Positions 43,569 through 52,754 are shown, numbered from the stretch's first letter. The stretch is DNA of 64,000 nt from Butyricimonas faecihominis (GCF_033096445.1 NZ_AP028155.1:749880-813879); one strand, 5' to 3'. Notes: generated by a model from the letters alone, not told the origin. Made by a program: numbers and translations.

Positions 43569-44708
43569 TCATAGTTCTTGATTTTCTTCGGCGATCGTGT
43601 AAAACAGGGTTGCTCCTGTTTCAATCACTGCGTCCGGGAAGTCATACTGCGGGGAGTGGAGCGGGGCGCAGTTTTCCCCGGAACCCAGACCGAACATGGC
43701 TCCTTTATATTGCTGTGTGAATAAGCCGAAGTCTTCGCCCCAGCTGAATGGTGTCTGTAATTCTAAGTATGGTAAATTGTTGCGAATGGCTGCACTTTTT
43801 ACCAGACTCACGGACTGCGGGTCGTTTTCATTGGCGGAGAACGGTTCCAACCATTCCATCTCGTGTTGCAAGCCGGGAGTACGTTCGCACTCGGTGGCTA
43901 CCAGATTTTTTAGTTGCTCGGCGTGTTGGTGTAGCAGTTTGTCTGTCTTGGCTCGAAGCGTGGCCCGGATCACGCCGTTTCCAGCCGACACGCCGTATGC
44001 TTCTTCCCCGACGTGTATTTCTACTATGGTAGAGAGAAAGTAGTCGTCGGATTGCATATCGGTGTTATTCCAGCGTGATAACTCATCAACAATTGTGAGC
44101 ATGGCGGGAATAGGGCTGATACCCTTCTGTGGTTCTGCGGCGTGTGAGGTTTTTCCCGTGAGCGTGATGGAAACGCTCACCACGGCACACGTGAAACTAC
44201 CTTCCTTGCAGAGAACGGCGTGCAACGGGTAGCCCGGTATGTTGTGCAGGGCAAACGTCTTGTCGATCTGGTAATAGTCCAGCACCTTCGTGTCCAGCAC
44301 GGCTTTTGAGCCAGAGCCGTTCTCTTCTGCCGGTTGGAAAAGGAGCAGTATGCGTCCTTTTGTCAACGGGTGTTCCGATAACATTCGAGCAAACCGGAGC
44401 AGTATGGTCGTGTGGCCATCGTGACCGCACTTGTGCGCCACTCCCGGAGTTTGTGAATGGTGGGGTATCTCGTCCGGTTCTTGTACAGCGACGGCATCTA
44501 TGTCTGCTCGGAACAGGACGGTGGGACCGTCTTCCGAGAAAAAGTATTCTACGAGCAGCCCGTGGCCGCCCACGTGACGGATGATTTTGGTCGGGTTGAA
44601 TGCTTGTAATTTATCCTCGGCGAAACGGGCCGTCCGAGCTTCGTGTCCCGAGAGTTCGGGGTGTTGGTGTAGCTCACGGCGTATTTGATAAAAAGTATCT
44701 TCTTGCAT
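43569..44708 (-). CDS. M20-family amidohydrolase
   Basis: A 379-residue metallopeptidase of the aminoacylase/IAL-hydrolase group. Metal and catalytic motifs are FRADIDAVAVQE, HKCGHDGHTTILL, FQPAEENGSGS and a late histidine in CAPLHSPQYDFPD. The dimerisation lid lies between ~175 and 285 (GKTSHAAEPQKGISP). It removes acyl groups from amino acids or conjugates; the exact substrate is unknown. A possible -7 element TACCTTCG is at 44735-44728. Confidence 0.92.
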   Translation of the reverse strand: MQEDTFYQIRRELHQHPELSGHEARTARFAEDKLQAFNPTKIIRHVGGHGLLVEYFFSEDGPTVLFRADIDAVAVQEPDEIPHHSQTPGVAHKCGHDGHTTILLRFARMLSEHPLTKGRILLLFQPAEENGSGSKAVLDTKVLDYYQIDKTFALHNIPGYPLHAVLCKEGSFTCAVVSVSITLTGKTSHAAEPQKGISPIPAMLTIVDELSRWNNTDMQSDDYFLSTIVEIHVGEEAYGVSAGNGVIRATLRAKTDKLLHQHAEQLKNLVATECERTPGLQHEMEWLEPFSANENDPQSVSLVKSAAIRNNLPYLELQTPFSWGEDFGLFTQQYKGAMFGLGSGENCAPLHSPQYDFPDAVIETGATLFYTIAEENQEL

Positions 44709-44804
44709 AGCTTTTCAATTTACACCGCGAAGGTAAAATAATTAATTATTCGTGTGGTTACATTTATTTTCTATCTTTACGTCGAATTATAAAAGAATGC
44801 AGGC

Positions 44805-45869
44805 ATGAAGTTAAATAAGTCGCAAGGGGATTTGTTGAAAAGGGTGATCGAGCGATGGGAGGCGGACGGCACGATTGACGTGAGTACGGCGGATCGGTTG
44901 AAGGAAAGTTACACGGTGCGATCTTTCGAGTGGAAGGAGTTGGCGAAGTATTCGTTCTGGATAGCCATCGTGTGCGGGGTGATTGCCGTGGTGTCAGTGT
45001 TGGCGGATCATTTGATCATGGATTTACTTGAAAGATTGTTTCTTTCCTCCTATTCTTTGACCAGCGGCGTGTTTGCCGTGGGAGCGGCCTTGGTGTATTA
45101 CTGGGGGTGGCGACGACGGAAACGGATGCCTTACAAGGTTTTCAGTAACGAGACAATTCTTTTTTTGGGCGTGTTGCTGACGGCAGTCTCGGTCGGTTAC
45201 TTGGGGGCGGCCATGGATAACGGGAGCGGGCATTTTTCCTTGCTTTTCCTACTGGCGGCGGTGATTTATGCCGTGCTGGGCTTTTACTTCTCGTCGGTGC
45301 AGGTGTGGGTGTTTGCCTTGTTGTCGCTGGGAGCGTGGTACGGGGCCGAGACAGGGTATCTGAGTGACTGGGGCAATCATTTTCTGGGACTGAATTACCC
45401 GCAGCGTTACGTGGCTTTCGGGGGATTGCTGGTAGCATGTCGTTTCTTGCTGGCCGGAAAGAAGTGGTTCACGACTTTTGATTACTCTACATACGTGGTG
45501 GGAATGCTTTACCTGTTTATCTCGTTGTGGTTCCTTTCTATATTCGGGAATTCGGAAAGCTGGATTCGTTGGTATTCCATGAAACAGGTGGAGTTGTGGG
45601 CTTGGAATTTGCTGATCCTTTTCGGTTCGGTAGTGGCTATATTTGTAGGTTTGAAACGGGATGATGCCGTTGCCCGTGGGTTCGGGATCACTTTTTTTCT
45701 GTTGGGTATTTACACGTTGTATTTCTCCCTGCTGTGGGATGTCATGCATGCCGGGTTGTTCTTTTTTATACTGGCTGTATCTTTCTGGTTGCTGGGGCGT
45801 AAAGCAGAGAAGGTATGGAACTTGGAGTTTCTGCGAGACCCGAAGAAATTGAATGATGATATGAATTAA
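44805..45869 (+). CDS. DUF2157 membrane protein
   Basis: A 354-residue polytopic protein. A cytosolic N-terminus (~1-45, KSQGDLLKRVIERWEADGTI and STADRLKESY) is the DUF2157 signature, followed by about ten hydrophobic helices. The function is unknown. It is three bases from the next gene, so the two membrane proteins are probably made together. Confidence 0.85.
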   Translation: MKLNKSQGDLLKRVIERWEADGTIDVSTADRLKESYTVRSFEWKELAKYSFWIAIVCGVIAVVSVLADHLIMDLLERLFLSSYSLTSGVFAVGAALVYYWGWRRRKRMPYKVFSNETILFLGVLLTAVSVGYLGAAMDNGSGHFSLLFLLAAVIYAVLGFYFSSVQVWVFALLSLGAWYGAETGYLSDWGNHFLGLNYPQRYVAFGGLLVACRFLLAGKKWFTTFDYSTYVVGMLYLFISLWFLSIFGNSESWIRWYSMKQVELWAWNLLILFGSVVAIFVGLKRDDAVARGFGITFFLLGIYTLYFSLLWDVMHAGLFFFILAVSFWLLGRKAEKVWNLEFLRDPKKLNDDMN

Positions 45870-45872
45870 GTT

Positions 45873-46337
45873 ATGGATACACTGGTAAGTTTAGGATACT
45901 GGGGGTTGTTTATCGGTTCTTTTCTGGCGTCAACGATTATCCCGATGAGTGCCGACGTGCTGTTGGTAGGCGTGCTGGCTTTAGGGGGGAACGTGTGGGG
46001 ATGCTTGGCGATAGCCACGGTGGGTAACTGGCTGGGAGGGTTGACCTCGTACTGGATCGGGTGGCTGGGACGCTGGGACTGGATTGAACGCTGGTTCAAG
46101 GTGAAACGAGAGAAGTTGGAGCAACAGAAAGGACACGTGGATCGTTACGGCGTTTGGCTTGCTCTTTTCACGTGGTTGCCGATCGTGGGAGATTTGTTTG
46201 CCATTGCCCTCGGATTTTATCGTGTCCGTCCGAAGATGTCCGCTTTCTATATGCTCGTGGGGCGTTTCGCCCGCTTTCTGGTGTGGGTATTGCTGTATAT
46301 CAAGTACGCTGATCGTTTTATCGAGTGGATCAGTTGA
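45873..46337 (+). CDS. YqaA/DedA-type membrane protein
   Basis: A 154-residue protein of the SNARE-associated/DedA superfamily, YqaA branch. It starts MDTLVSLGYWGLFIGSFLAST and includes MSADVLLVGVLALGGN, GNWLGGLTSYWIG and LFTWLPIVGDLFAIALGFYR with the P and G residues typical of the family's re-entrant loops. DedA-like proteins are linked to lipid flipping and membrane stress. It follows the DUF2157 gene directly. Confidence 0.88.
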   Translation: MDTLVSLGYWGLFIGSFLASTIIPMSADVLLVGVLALGGNVWGCLAIATVGNWLGGLTSYWIGWLGRWDWIERWFKVKREKLEQQKGHVDRYGVWLALFTWLPIVGDLFAIALGFYRVRPKMSAFYMLVGRFARFLVWVLLYIKYADRFIEWIS

Positions 46338-46348
46338 TCCGGTGACCG

Positions 46349-47122
46349 TTACCAGCTACCACTGGAACCACCGCCACCGAATGAACCACCGCCGAATCCA
46401 CCAAATGACCCGCCACCGCTGCTGAATCCACCGAATCCGCCGCTACTGCCACCGCCCATGGGGAAGATGAAGAACCCGCCGCGACCGGAGGTGTGACCGG
46501 GTGAGTAACCTCCGCCGCCCCGTTTTCGGAATATGAGTGACAGGATGATCACGAAAACAATGAACCCGATCACGATGTCAAAAGGACTGCCTTCGTTCTT
46601 TTTCTTGTACTCGTCCGCGGTGTATTCTCCTTTTGATAAGTCGATTAGCACGTCAGTGGCTTTGTCAATACCTTTGTAGTAGTTGTCAGCTTGGAAAGCG
46701 GGAATGATTTCATTACGGATGATGCGGGAGGCCGTCACGTCCGGAACGACACCTTCCAACCCGTAACCGACGGAAATGGCCACTTCTCCTTTTTCTCTTC
46801 CGGATTTGGGTTTAATCAGAATGACGATACCGTTGTCTTTTCCCTTTTGTCCGATACCCCATTTTTCCCCGAGACGGGCAGCATAGTCGTTGATGTCGTA
46901 CCCGTTGAGTGAAGGTACGGTGACCACGGCGATTTGGGTGGAGGAGTTATTATTGAAGTTTACCAGTTTCTTTTCCAGCGCAGCCCGTTCTTGGGTGCTG
47001 AATAATCCCGTGAAGTCATTCACGATGCGTTTCGGGGTCATGGGTTCCGGAATATCCTGAGCATGAACGGAGAGCAGGGTTCCCGCGATGACGGTGAATA
47101 ATATGAGGAGTTTTTTTATCAT
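46349..47122 (-). CDS. TPM-domain protein with glycine-rich tail (YgcG-like)
   Basis: A 257-residue secreted membrane protein. A signal peptide (~1-21, ending VHA-QD) precedes the TPM domain (~25-170, NDFTGLFSTQERAALEKKL, STQIAVVTVPSL, KDNGIVILI, SVGYGLEGVVPDV). A membrane helix at ~185-200 is followed by a tail of Gly/Ser/Phe repeats. TPM proteins of this shape accompany LemA. It is the third gene of the lemA-TPM-TPM group. Confidence 0.92.
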   Translation of the reverse strand: MIKKLLILFTVIAGTLLSVHAQDIPEPMTPKRIVNDFTGLFSTQERAALEKKLVNFNNNSSTQIAVVTVPSLNGYDINDYAARLGEKWGIGQKGKDNGIVILIKPKSGREKGEVAISVGYGLEGVVPDVTASRIIRNEIIPAFQADNYYKGIDKATDVLIDLSKGEYTADEYKKKNEGSPFDIVIGFIVFVIILSLIFRKRGGGGYSPGHTSGRGGFFIFPMGGGSSGGFGGFSSGGGSFGGFGGGSFGGGGSSGSW

Positions 47123-47180
47123 TTTGCTATATATTACAAATTAGAAGTTCAGGTTGTTCGTGTAAACCTGTGATGTTCCT

Positions 47181-47615
47181 TTACTGAAAGGAGATTTCGT
47201 CGGGAAGTTCATTCACGTCATCGGTTTGATAGGGGAAGTATACTTTCAATTGTTCACCGGCGGTGATGACGGCTTCGCAGATGCCTTCCGTGATCTTGCC
47301 TTCCTTGAATTTTGCAACCATGTTTTTCATGATTGAATCCCAGAAGTCCGCGGGTACTTTGGCATTAATCCCGGCATCTCCAAGGATCGCGGATTTGTGG
47401 TCGAGTAAGGCCACGTAGATCAGTACACCGTTTCTTTGCGCCGTTTTGTGCATGTTTAAGTGGGCAAAAACGTCGGCAGCCCGGTCAAGTACGTCTATTT
47501 TACTACGGTTTTCGATATGTACCCGGATTTCCCCGGACGTGTCTTTTTCCGCTTGCTTGATAGCGGCTACCATGGCATCTTTTTGTTGTTGGGTAAAAGC
47601 TTTTTCGGGAGACAT
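47181..47615 (-). CDS. Short TPM-domain protein, no signal peptide
   Basis: A 144-residue TPM protein without signal or membrane helix. Motifs are TQQQKDAMVAAIKQAEKDTS, GEIRVHIENRSK, RNGVLIYVALLDHKSAILGD and GIN-AKVP. The middle of the lemA-TPM-TPM set, transcribed in the same direction. It may act at the inner face of the membrane. Confidence 0.88.
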   Translation of the reverse strand: MSPEKAFTQQQKDAMVAAIKQAEKDTSGEIRVHIENRSKIDVLDRAADVFAHLNMHKTAQRNGVLIYVALLDHKSAILGDAGINAKVPADFWDSIMKNMVAKFKEGKITEGICEAVITAGEQLKVYFPYQTDDVNELPDEISFQ

Positions 47616-47624
47616 AAGCTGATG

Positions 47625-47690
47625 ATTTTAGATTTTAAATTTTAGATTCCAGTCGCACGAGGCCAACGCTTTTTGATTTTTATCTTTTCA
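47625..47690 (+). repeat. AT-rich word repeat with core (copy C)
   Basis: GATTTTAGATTTTAAATTTT words lead into CCAGTCGCACGAGGCCAACG, a T-run and GATTTTTATCTTTT. It matches copy A (20574) in the same orientation and copy B (24185) in reverse. It lies between the short TPM gene and the palindromic element. Confidence 0.8.
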
Positions 47691-47815
47691 ACTACCTCCT
47701 CTAACTCCCCCTTACACAGGGGGAGGACATGCTATATTGTAGCATTCTAGCATTCCTTGCATCCATCTCTCCCCCTGTGTAAGGGGGAGTCGGAGGGGGG
47801 TGTTTAAAATTTAAC
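47689..47815. repeat. Palindromic element, copy 2 (CCCCCTTACACAGGGGG arms)
   Basis: Arms of 21 bp (47705-47725 and 47769-47789) are exact reverse complements and match those of the copy at 29164, while the 43-nt loop is unrelated to that copy. The right flank, TTTAAAATTTAACTTC, overlaps the last codons and stop of lemA and matches the flank of copy 1. Confidence 0.88.
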
Positions 47816-48394
47816 TTCCGGAGCTTTTTCTGCACCGGCGGCAGCCTCAAAGTAAGGTTTCGGGAGGAAACCGAACATCCCGGCGATGATGTTTTTGGGG
47901 AATGAACGAATGTAGGCGTTATAACCTTTCACTTCCTCGTTGAATTTGCGTCTTTCAACGGCAATTCGGTTTTCTGTTCCTTCCAGTTGGGCTTGCAAGT
48001 CACGGAAGTTCTCGTTGGCTTTCAAGTCCGGGTATTGCTCGGAGATCGCCATCAAACGGGAGAGGGCAGAGGAAAGTTCGCCTTGCATATTATTGAATTT
48101 CTGGATGGTTTGCTCGTCCAGTTGATCAAAGTTTACTCGCATTTGCGTGGCTTTTGCACGGGCCTCCACGACTTGGGTCAACGTGTTCTGTTCATGCTCC
48201 GCGTAGCCTTTCACCGTGTTCACGAGGTTCGGGATCAGGTCCAGACGACGTTGGTATTGATTTTCCACGTTCGACCATTGGGAGGATACATTCTCACTCC
48301 GGGTTACCATCTGATTGTAACTTCCTTTGAACCACATGAAGATTCCAATCACGATGACGATAATTACTCCTATTACAATATAACTCTTTTTCAT
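47804..48394 (-). CDS. LemA-family membrane protein
   Basis: A 196-residue protein with an N-terminal membrane helix (~5-22) followed by a helical bundle: SYNQMVTRSENVSSQWSNVE, YQRRLDLIPNLVNTVKGYAE and the conserved AYIRSFPKNIIAGMFGFLPK. LemA proteins are seen with TPM proteins in many Bacteroidota; the joint function is not settled. The last residues and stop are inside the palindromic repeat. A -7 element lies 30 bp upstream of the start. Confidence 0.94.
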   Translation of the reverse strand: MKKSYIVIGVIIVIVIGIFMWFKGSYNQMVTRSENVSSQWSNVENQYQRRLDLIPNLVNTVKGYAEHEQNTLTQVVEARAKATQMRVNFDQLDEQTIQKFNNMQGELSSALSRLMAISEQYPDLKANENFRDLQAQLEGTENRIAVERRKFNEEVKGYNAYIRSFPKNIIAGMFGFLPKPYFEAAAGAEKAPEVKF

Positions 48395-48423
48395 GTTTTG
48401 CTTTTATTTTAGTGTTACGAGTA

Positions 48424-48431
48424 CAAATATA
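48424..48431 (-). promoter_or_regulatory. -7 element TATATTTG for the lemA-TPM group
   Basis: An exact TAnnTTTG match on the - strand, 30 bp before the start codon. Confidence 0.55.
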
Positions 48432-48471
48432 ATGCTTTATTGATTGTCCTCTGCAGAATGAGGATGTTAAG

Positions 48472-48518
48472 ATTTAAGATTTTAAACTTTTATCCTTTAG
48501 TTTTTATCTTTTAGTTTT
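48472..48518. repeat. AT-rich word repeat at the end of the POT transporter gene
   Basis: On the - strand it reads AAAACTAAAAGATAAAAAC then words of the same kind. It encodes the last residues (KTKR) and stop of the transporter, the same way the DUF5682 gene ends. Confidence 0.75.
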
Positions 48519-49928
48519 ATTTATCACCCGGTCGTAAATGTAGAGCAACAAGGTAGTGCCTAGCCCGATAGCCAGTATTACCATCCATATGTCGGAGGGG
48601 GAATACTCGTTCCATAGTAGGTTGGTTAACTCGTGAGGGGTGAGGTTGACTTGTTGGGCTACATGATCGAAATAGGCGTTATTTGACAAACCGTCCGGTA
48701 GCTGGAGGTCTTTTTTTGCAACAAATTGACGAGTGATCATCACTTTATCCGCCATGTTTTGGTAGACTACACCGGAGATAATTCCGGCAAAAACGTTACC
48801 AATGAAGACGGGGATAAAGGAGTAGCCCATGTAGAGAGCCTTTTTGTCGTGTGGGGCAATTCGGCCGATATATTCCGTGATTTTCGGAGATCCGGCCATT
48901 TCTCCCAGCGAGAAGATCAGTATCGCCACAAGCGTGAACAGCACGTTTTGCGAGAATAGGGTGAGGGCCATTCCGATGGAGCAGACAAGGAATCCCGAAA
49001 TCATGGATTTAAGGGGTTTCATGCGCATCACGACACTTGACACGATAATCTGGAAAATAATAATGTAGAGGGCATCGAAGTTCGTCACGAATTCAGCATC
49101 CATAACTCCCGGAGCCGGACTGTAGTTGGTGCTGATGAAAGGGATATACTTTTCAAAGAAATGGTACAACACGCTCGTGTCTATCCATTGCGAGATAAAG
49201 ACGGGTAGGGTGAAGAAGAGTTGGTTGTACATGGTCCAGAATCCGGCCACGATGAGCAGGAATACCACGAATTTCAAGTCTTTCACAATACTGAACATAT
49301 TCCGGAATATATCCCCGAAGGTGCGAGTGAGAGAAGTCTGTTGTACGACTCCCCGGTGGGGTTCCTTGTAGAAAAGAAGTAGCACGAAGTTCAGCGCGAT
49401 AATACCAGCCGATACATAGAACACGAGGTTGGACGATCCTTTGAACAAAAGGGTGACCATCGGTCCGAAGAAGGCGCCTATGTTAACCATCATGTAGTAG
49501 ATGCCGAACCCGATGGAGGCTGTTTCATCCGTTGTGGTCTTGGCAATTGTGGCCGAGATGATCGGTTTGAACAGGGCGGCACCCAGAGCCAAGTAAAGGT
49601 ACATGAGGAATACTCCCGTGAACGTGGAGAACATGGGTAGGAGGACGAAGGCGGACGTGTAGATCACGAAAGCGAGGGCCAGTACTTTTTTATAACCGTA
49701 GCGATCAGCTATGGCCCCGGTCAAGACGGGCAGGAAGTAGAGTATTCCCGTTCCCACACCCATCAGGATTCCTTTTTGACTTTGCGTGAATTCCAGACCA
49801 CCCATGTCGGATGATCCCGTAAGGTAATTGGCAAAAAGCATGAAGAAACCATACCATGCCCAGCGTTCAAATAATTCAATAGTATTAGCCACCCAAAAGG
49901 TGCGGGGAAATTTACGAAACACGCCCAT
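48504..49928 (-). CDS. POT/PTR-like MFS transporter
   Basis: A 474-residue polytopic transporter. ANTIELFERWAWYGFFMLFANY is a POT-type ExxERxxYYG segment, and FGIYYMMVNIGAFFGPMV matches the second POT signature. GTGILYFLPVLTGAIADRYGYKK is the MFS loop 2-3 motif. It probably imports di- or tripeptides with protons; the substrate is inferred. A -7 element (TATATTTG) lies 27 bp before the start. Confidence 0.87.
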   Translation of the reverse strand: MGVFRKFPRTFWVANTIELFERWAWYGFFMLFANYLTGSSDMGGLEFTQSQKGILMGVGTGILYFLPVLTGAIADRYGYKKVLALAFVIYTSAFVLLPMFSTFTGVFLMYLYLALGAALFKPIISATIAKTTTDETASIGFGIYYMMVNIGAFFGPMVTLLFKGSSNLVFYVSAGIIALNFVLLLFYKEPHRGVVQQTSLTRTFGDIFRNMFSIVKDLKFVVFLLIVAGFWTMYNQLFFTLPVFISQWIDTSVLYHFFEKYIPFISTNYSPAPGVMDAEFVTNFDALYIIIFQIIVSSVVMRMKPLKSMISGFLVCSIGMALTLFSQNVLFTLVAILIFSLGEMAGSPKITEYIGRIAPHDKKALYMGYSFIPVFIGNVFAGIISGVVYQNMADKVMITRQFVAKKDLQLPDGLSNNAYFDHVAQQVNLTPHELTNLLWNEYSPSDIWMVILAIGLGTTLLLYIYDRVINKTKR

Positions 49929-49954
49929 CTTTTACGTTTTTAGTGATTGATTGG

Positions 49955-49962
49955 CAAATATA
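49955..49962 (-). promoter_or_regulatory. -7 element TATATTTG for the POT transporter
   Basis: An exact TAnnTTTG match on the - strand, 27 bp upstream of the start codon. Confidence 0.55.
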
Positions 49963-50076
49963 ACGAATTCGACAGATGAAAGGAAGTAAACGTTCTTTTT
50001 TCTGAGAAATAAGCTATTGAGATAAGGGTTTTTGCAATTATTCCAAGAAATATGGTGTAAACTGAATTATATTAAC

Positions 50077-50278
50077 TATCTTTGTGCCGTGAAACATTGT
50101 GAGTTCATTTTGATCTTTATCTTCTTTGTATTTTCCGGACATATTCCGTTCGGCTCTTTCCATCGTTGAATTGACCTTTGTAAGCTTTCTTTGTTCAGAC
50201 AGTTTCTTTGCCCGAGTAGGTTTATATGTACGAACCGAAAATGGCTGGAGGCAATTTTAAACGTAACAATTATTTATT
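50077..50278 (+). promoter_or_regulatory. -7 element TATCTTTG and ~190-nt leader of the DEAD-box gene
   Basis: TATCTTTG (50077-50084) is an exact TAnnTTTG match. Transcription from ~50090 would give an unusually long leader before the ATG at 50279. Long leaders on DEAD-box helicase mRNAs are often cold-responsive; here this is inference. A weak GGTTT/GAACC hairpin is near 50219-50236. The rest of the 350-bp gap (49929-50076) holds only the divergent promoter of the POT gene. Confidence 0.5.
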
Positions 50279-51439
50279 ATGACATTTAGAGAATTAGAAA
50301 TTGCAGAGCCTATTTTAAAGGCTATCTGTGAAAAAGGATATGAAAAGCCCACCCCGATACAAGAGAAGGGTATACCTGTGGCTCTTGGTGGTGGCGATAT
50401 GCTGGGAATTGCCCAGACCGGAACCGGTAAGACAGCGACGTTCGCTATACCGATCCTGCAACATTTACTGGCTGATCGTTCGGAGGAAAAAAGTTCGGAA
50501 ACACGAGGCAATAAAGGACGTCTCGTGAAAAGACGGGCAATTAAGGCTTTAATCTTAACGCCAACCCGTGAATTGGCTATCCAGATCGGAGAGAATATCA
50601 CGGATTACGGGAAGTACACGGGGATTAGGCACGCAATTATATTCGGCGGAGTGAAACAAGGACCGCAGACGGATCTGTTGCAGGCAGGAGTAGATATTCT
50701 TGTTGCCACACCGGGACGTTTGCTCGATTTGATCCGGCAGGGATACGTGAATCTTTCATCAATTACGCATTTTGTTCTGGATGAGGCTGACAGGATGCTG
50801 GATATGGGATTTATTGCGGATATACGACGTTTGTTACCCATGCTGCCGACAAAGCGGCAGACGCTGTTTTTCTCGGCAACGATGCCTAAGGATATAGTGA
50901 ATTTGTCGAGAAGTATTCTTTCAAACCCGACGAGGGTGGAGGTAACCCCGGTTTCTTCTGCCGTTGACACGGTGGAACAATGTGTCTATTTCGTGGAGAA
51001 ACCGGAAAAGAAGAAACTTCTTGTTTCCTTGTTGAAACAAGAGAAAAAGTCGGTGCTTGTTTTTTCACGTACCAAGCATGGGGCAGATAATATATCCCGC
51101 TTGTTGAAGAAGTCCGGCATCAAGAGTGAGGCGATTCACGGGGATAAATCACAAGGACAACGCCAGCGAGCTCTGTCGAACTTTAAGGCAGGAGCTATCC
51201 GGGTGATGGTAGCCACTGACATTGCAGCTCGAGGAATTGATATTCAGGAGTTGGAGATTGTCATAAATTATGATCTGCCTGATGTGGCTGAAACATACGT
51301 ACATCGTATCGGGCGCACCGGGCGTGCGGGACATTTCGGTACAGCGGTGACGTTTTGTTCGGAAGAGGAACAGTCTAAGATTCGGGAAATCCAAGTTCTA
51401 ACTGGCAAGAAAATCAATCGGTTGTCTTTTCAAGCATGA
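50279..51439 (+). CDS. DEAD-box RNA helicase, RhlE-like
   Basis: A 386-residue helicase core with all motifs: Q motif YEKPTPIQEKGIP, motif I AQTGTGKTA, Ia PTRELAIQI, motif II VLDEADRMLDMGF, motif III FSATMP, motif V VATDIAARGIDI and motif VI HRIGRTGRAG. The C-terminal tail is short, lacking the basic extension of larger RhlE or CsdA proteins. It probably unwinds RNA during ribosome assembly or decay. Confidence 0.94.
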   Translation: MTFRELEIAEPILKAICEKGYEKPTPIQEKGIPVALGGGDMLGIAQTGTGKTATFAIPILQHLLADRSEEKSSETRGNKGRLVKRRAIKALILTPTRELAIQIGENITDYGKYTGIRHAIIFGGVKQGPQTDLLQAGVDILVATPGRLLDLIRQGYVNLSSITHFVLDEADRMLDMGFIADIRRLLPMLPTKRQTLFFSATMPKDIVNLSRSILSNPTRVEVTPVSSAVDTVEQCVYFVEKPEKKKLLVSLLKQEKKSVLVFSRTKHGADNISRLLKKSGIKSEAIHGDKSQGQRQRALSNFKAGAIRVMVATDIAARGIDIQELEIVINYDLPDVAETYVHRIGRTGRAGHFGTAVTFCSEEEQSKIREIQVLTGKKINRLSFQA

Positions 51440-51454
51440 TGACTGAACGTATAT

Positions 51455-51493
51455 AAAAAAGAACGATCTGTGATGCAGATCGTTCTTTTTTTA
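51455..51493. terminator. Bidirectional terminator between DEAD-box gene and ackA
   Basis: GAACGATCTG (51461-51470) pairs with CAGATCGTTC (51476-51485); six A precede and seven T follow, so it can stop transcription from both sides. Confidence 0.92.
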
Positions 51494-51508
51494 TATAGAA
51501 ATAATAGC

Positions 51509-52708
51509 TTATTTCACTAGATTCATGGTGTCCGTCGCGATAACCAATTCTTCGTCCGTGGTGATGCTCATCACGATTACTTTGGAATCGGTGGTAGACA
51601 GTACTTTGTCTTGTCCGCGAACGCCTTTATTGGCGGCAACATCAAAGTGAATACCCATGTATTCCATGTTGGTACATACTTGTTCACGTACTTCACTGTC
51701 ATTTTCCCCGATACCCCCGGTGAAGACGATCAAATCCGCTCCGTTTAGGGCGGCAGCATAGCTACCCACGTATTTTTTCACGTCGTAAGCAAGAATATCA
51801 AGGGCGAGGCGAGCCTTGTCGTTTCCGGATTCAGCTGCAGCCTGTAAGTCACGACAATCGGAAGAAACTTCAGATACTCCTTGCAATCCTGATTTCTTAT
51901 TTACTAGGTCGTTTGCCTGTGCTGCGTTTAAACCTTCTTTCTCGCAGATATACAATAATGCTCCCAAGTCAAGGTCTCCCGTACGGGTTCCCATGATCAC
52001 ACCAGCATTGGGAGTGAAACCCATGGAGGTGTCAACGGATTTACCTTTGTTGATGGCGGTTATGGATGAACCATTACCCAAGTGGCAAGTGATGATTTTT
52101 TTCTCCTCAATATTCCATCCCAGTATTTTACATGCTTTTTCAGCCACGAACTTGTGAGAGGTTCCGTGGAATCCGTAACGACGGATACGATAATCCTCGT
52201 AGTATTTGTATGGGAGCCCGTAGATATATGCTTCTTTCGGAAGAGTTTGGTGGAATGACGTGTCGAATACTGCTACTTGTGGTACGCCCGGTAACAGTTT
52301 CTCCATGGTCTCGATTCCTTTCAAGTTTGCGGGGTTATGAAGTGGGGCTAACTCGCAGCAAGCGGCGATCTTTTTCTTGGCATCCTCGTCAACACGGGCG
52401 CTCTTAGCAAAGAATTCACCTCCATGAGCTACGCGGTGTCCCACGGCATTAATGTCCGTCAAGGCCTTGATTACCCCATGTTTCGGGTCAACCAGAGCTT
52501 TCAAGATCAGATCGATCCCGGCTGTATGGTCCGCGATAGGTTCTTCTACCACGTATTTATCTTTTCCTTCCGGTTTGTGAGTGAAACTTCCCACGGGTAA
52601 ACCGATCTTTTCCACCAATCCTTTAGCGAGTAACGTCGGTTCTCCTGCCATGTCAAGCAATTGATATTTAATAGAGGAGCTACCGCAGTTTAAAACTAAT
52701 ACGTTCAT
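51509..52708 (-). CDS. ackA: Acetate kinase
   Basis: A 399-residue ASKHA-fold kinase. VLNCGSSSIKYQLLD at the start, VAVFDTSFHQTLP, RYGFHGTSHKFV, CHLGNGSSITAI and VFTGGIGENDSEVRE are all diagnostic. It makes ATP and acetate from acetyl phosphate. It is 46 bp after pta in the same direction, giving the standard fermentative pair in the order pta-ackA. Confidence 0.97.
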   Translation of the reverse strand: MNVLVLNCGSSSIKYQLLDMAGEPTLLAKGLVEKIGLPVGSFTHKPEGKDKYVVEEPIADHTAGIDLILKALVDPKHGVIKALTDINAVGHRVAHGGEFFAKSARVDEDAKKKIAACCELAPLHNPANLKGIETMEKLLPGVPQVAVFDTSFHQTLPKEAYIYGLPYKYYEDYRIRRYGFHGTSHKFVAEKACKILGWNIEEKKIITCHLGNGSSITAINKGKSVDTSMGFTPNAGVIMGTRTGDLDLGALLYICEKEGLNAAQANDLVNKKSGLQGVSEVSSDCRDLQAAAESGNDKARLALDILAYDVKKYVGSYAAALNGADLIVFTGGIGENDSEVREQVCTNMEYMGIHFDVAANKGVRGQDKVLSTTDSKVIVMSITTDEELVIATDTMNLVK

Positions 52709-52754
52709 TATAATTTAATTTGAAAATGGTAATACTTGTTGAGTCTATAAAAGT

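Noticed and set aside
50090-50170. 26-codon GTG-started ORF in the DEAD-box leader
   Set aside because: Hydrophobic but too short, with no initiation context; kept only as a note.
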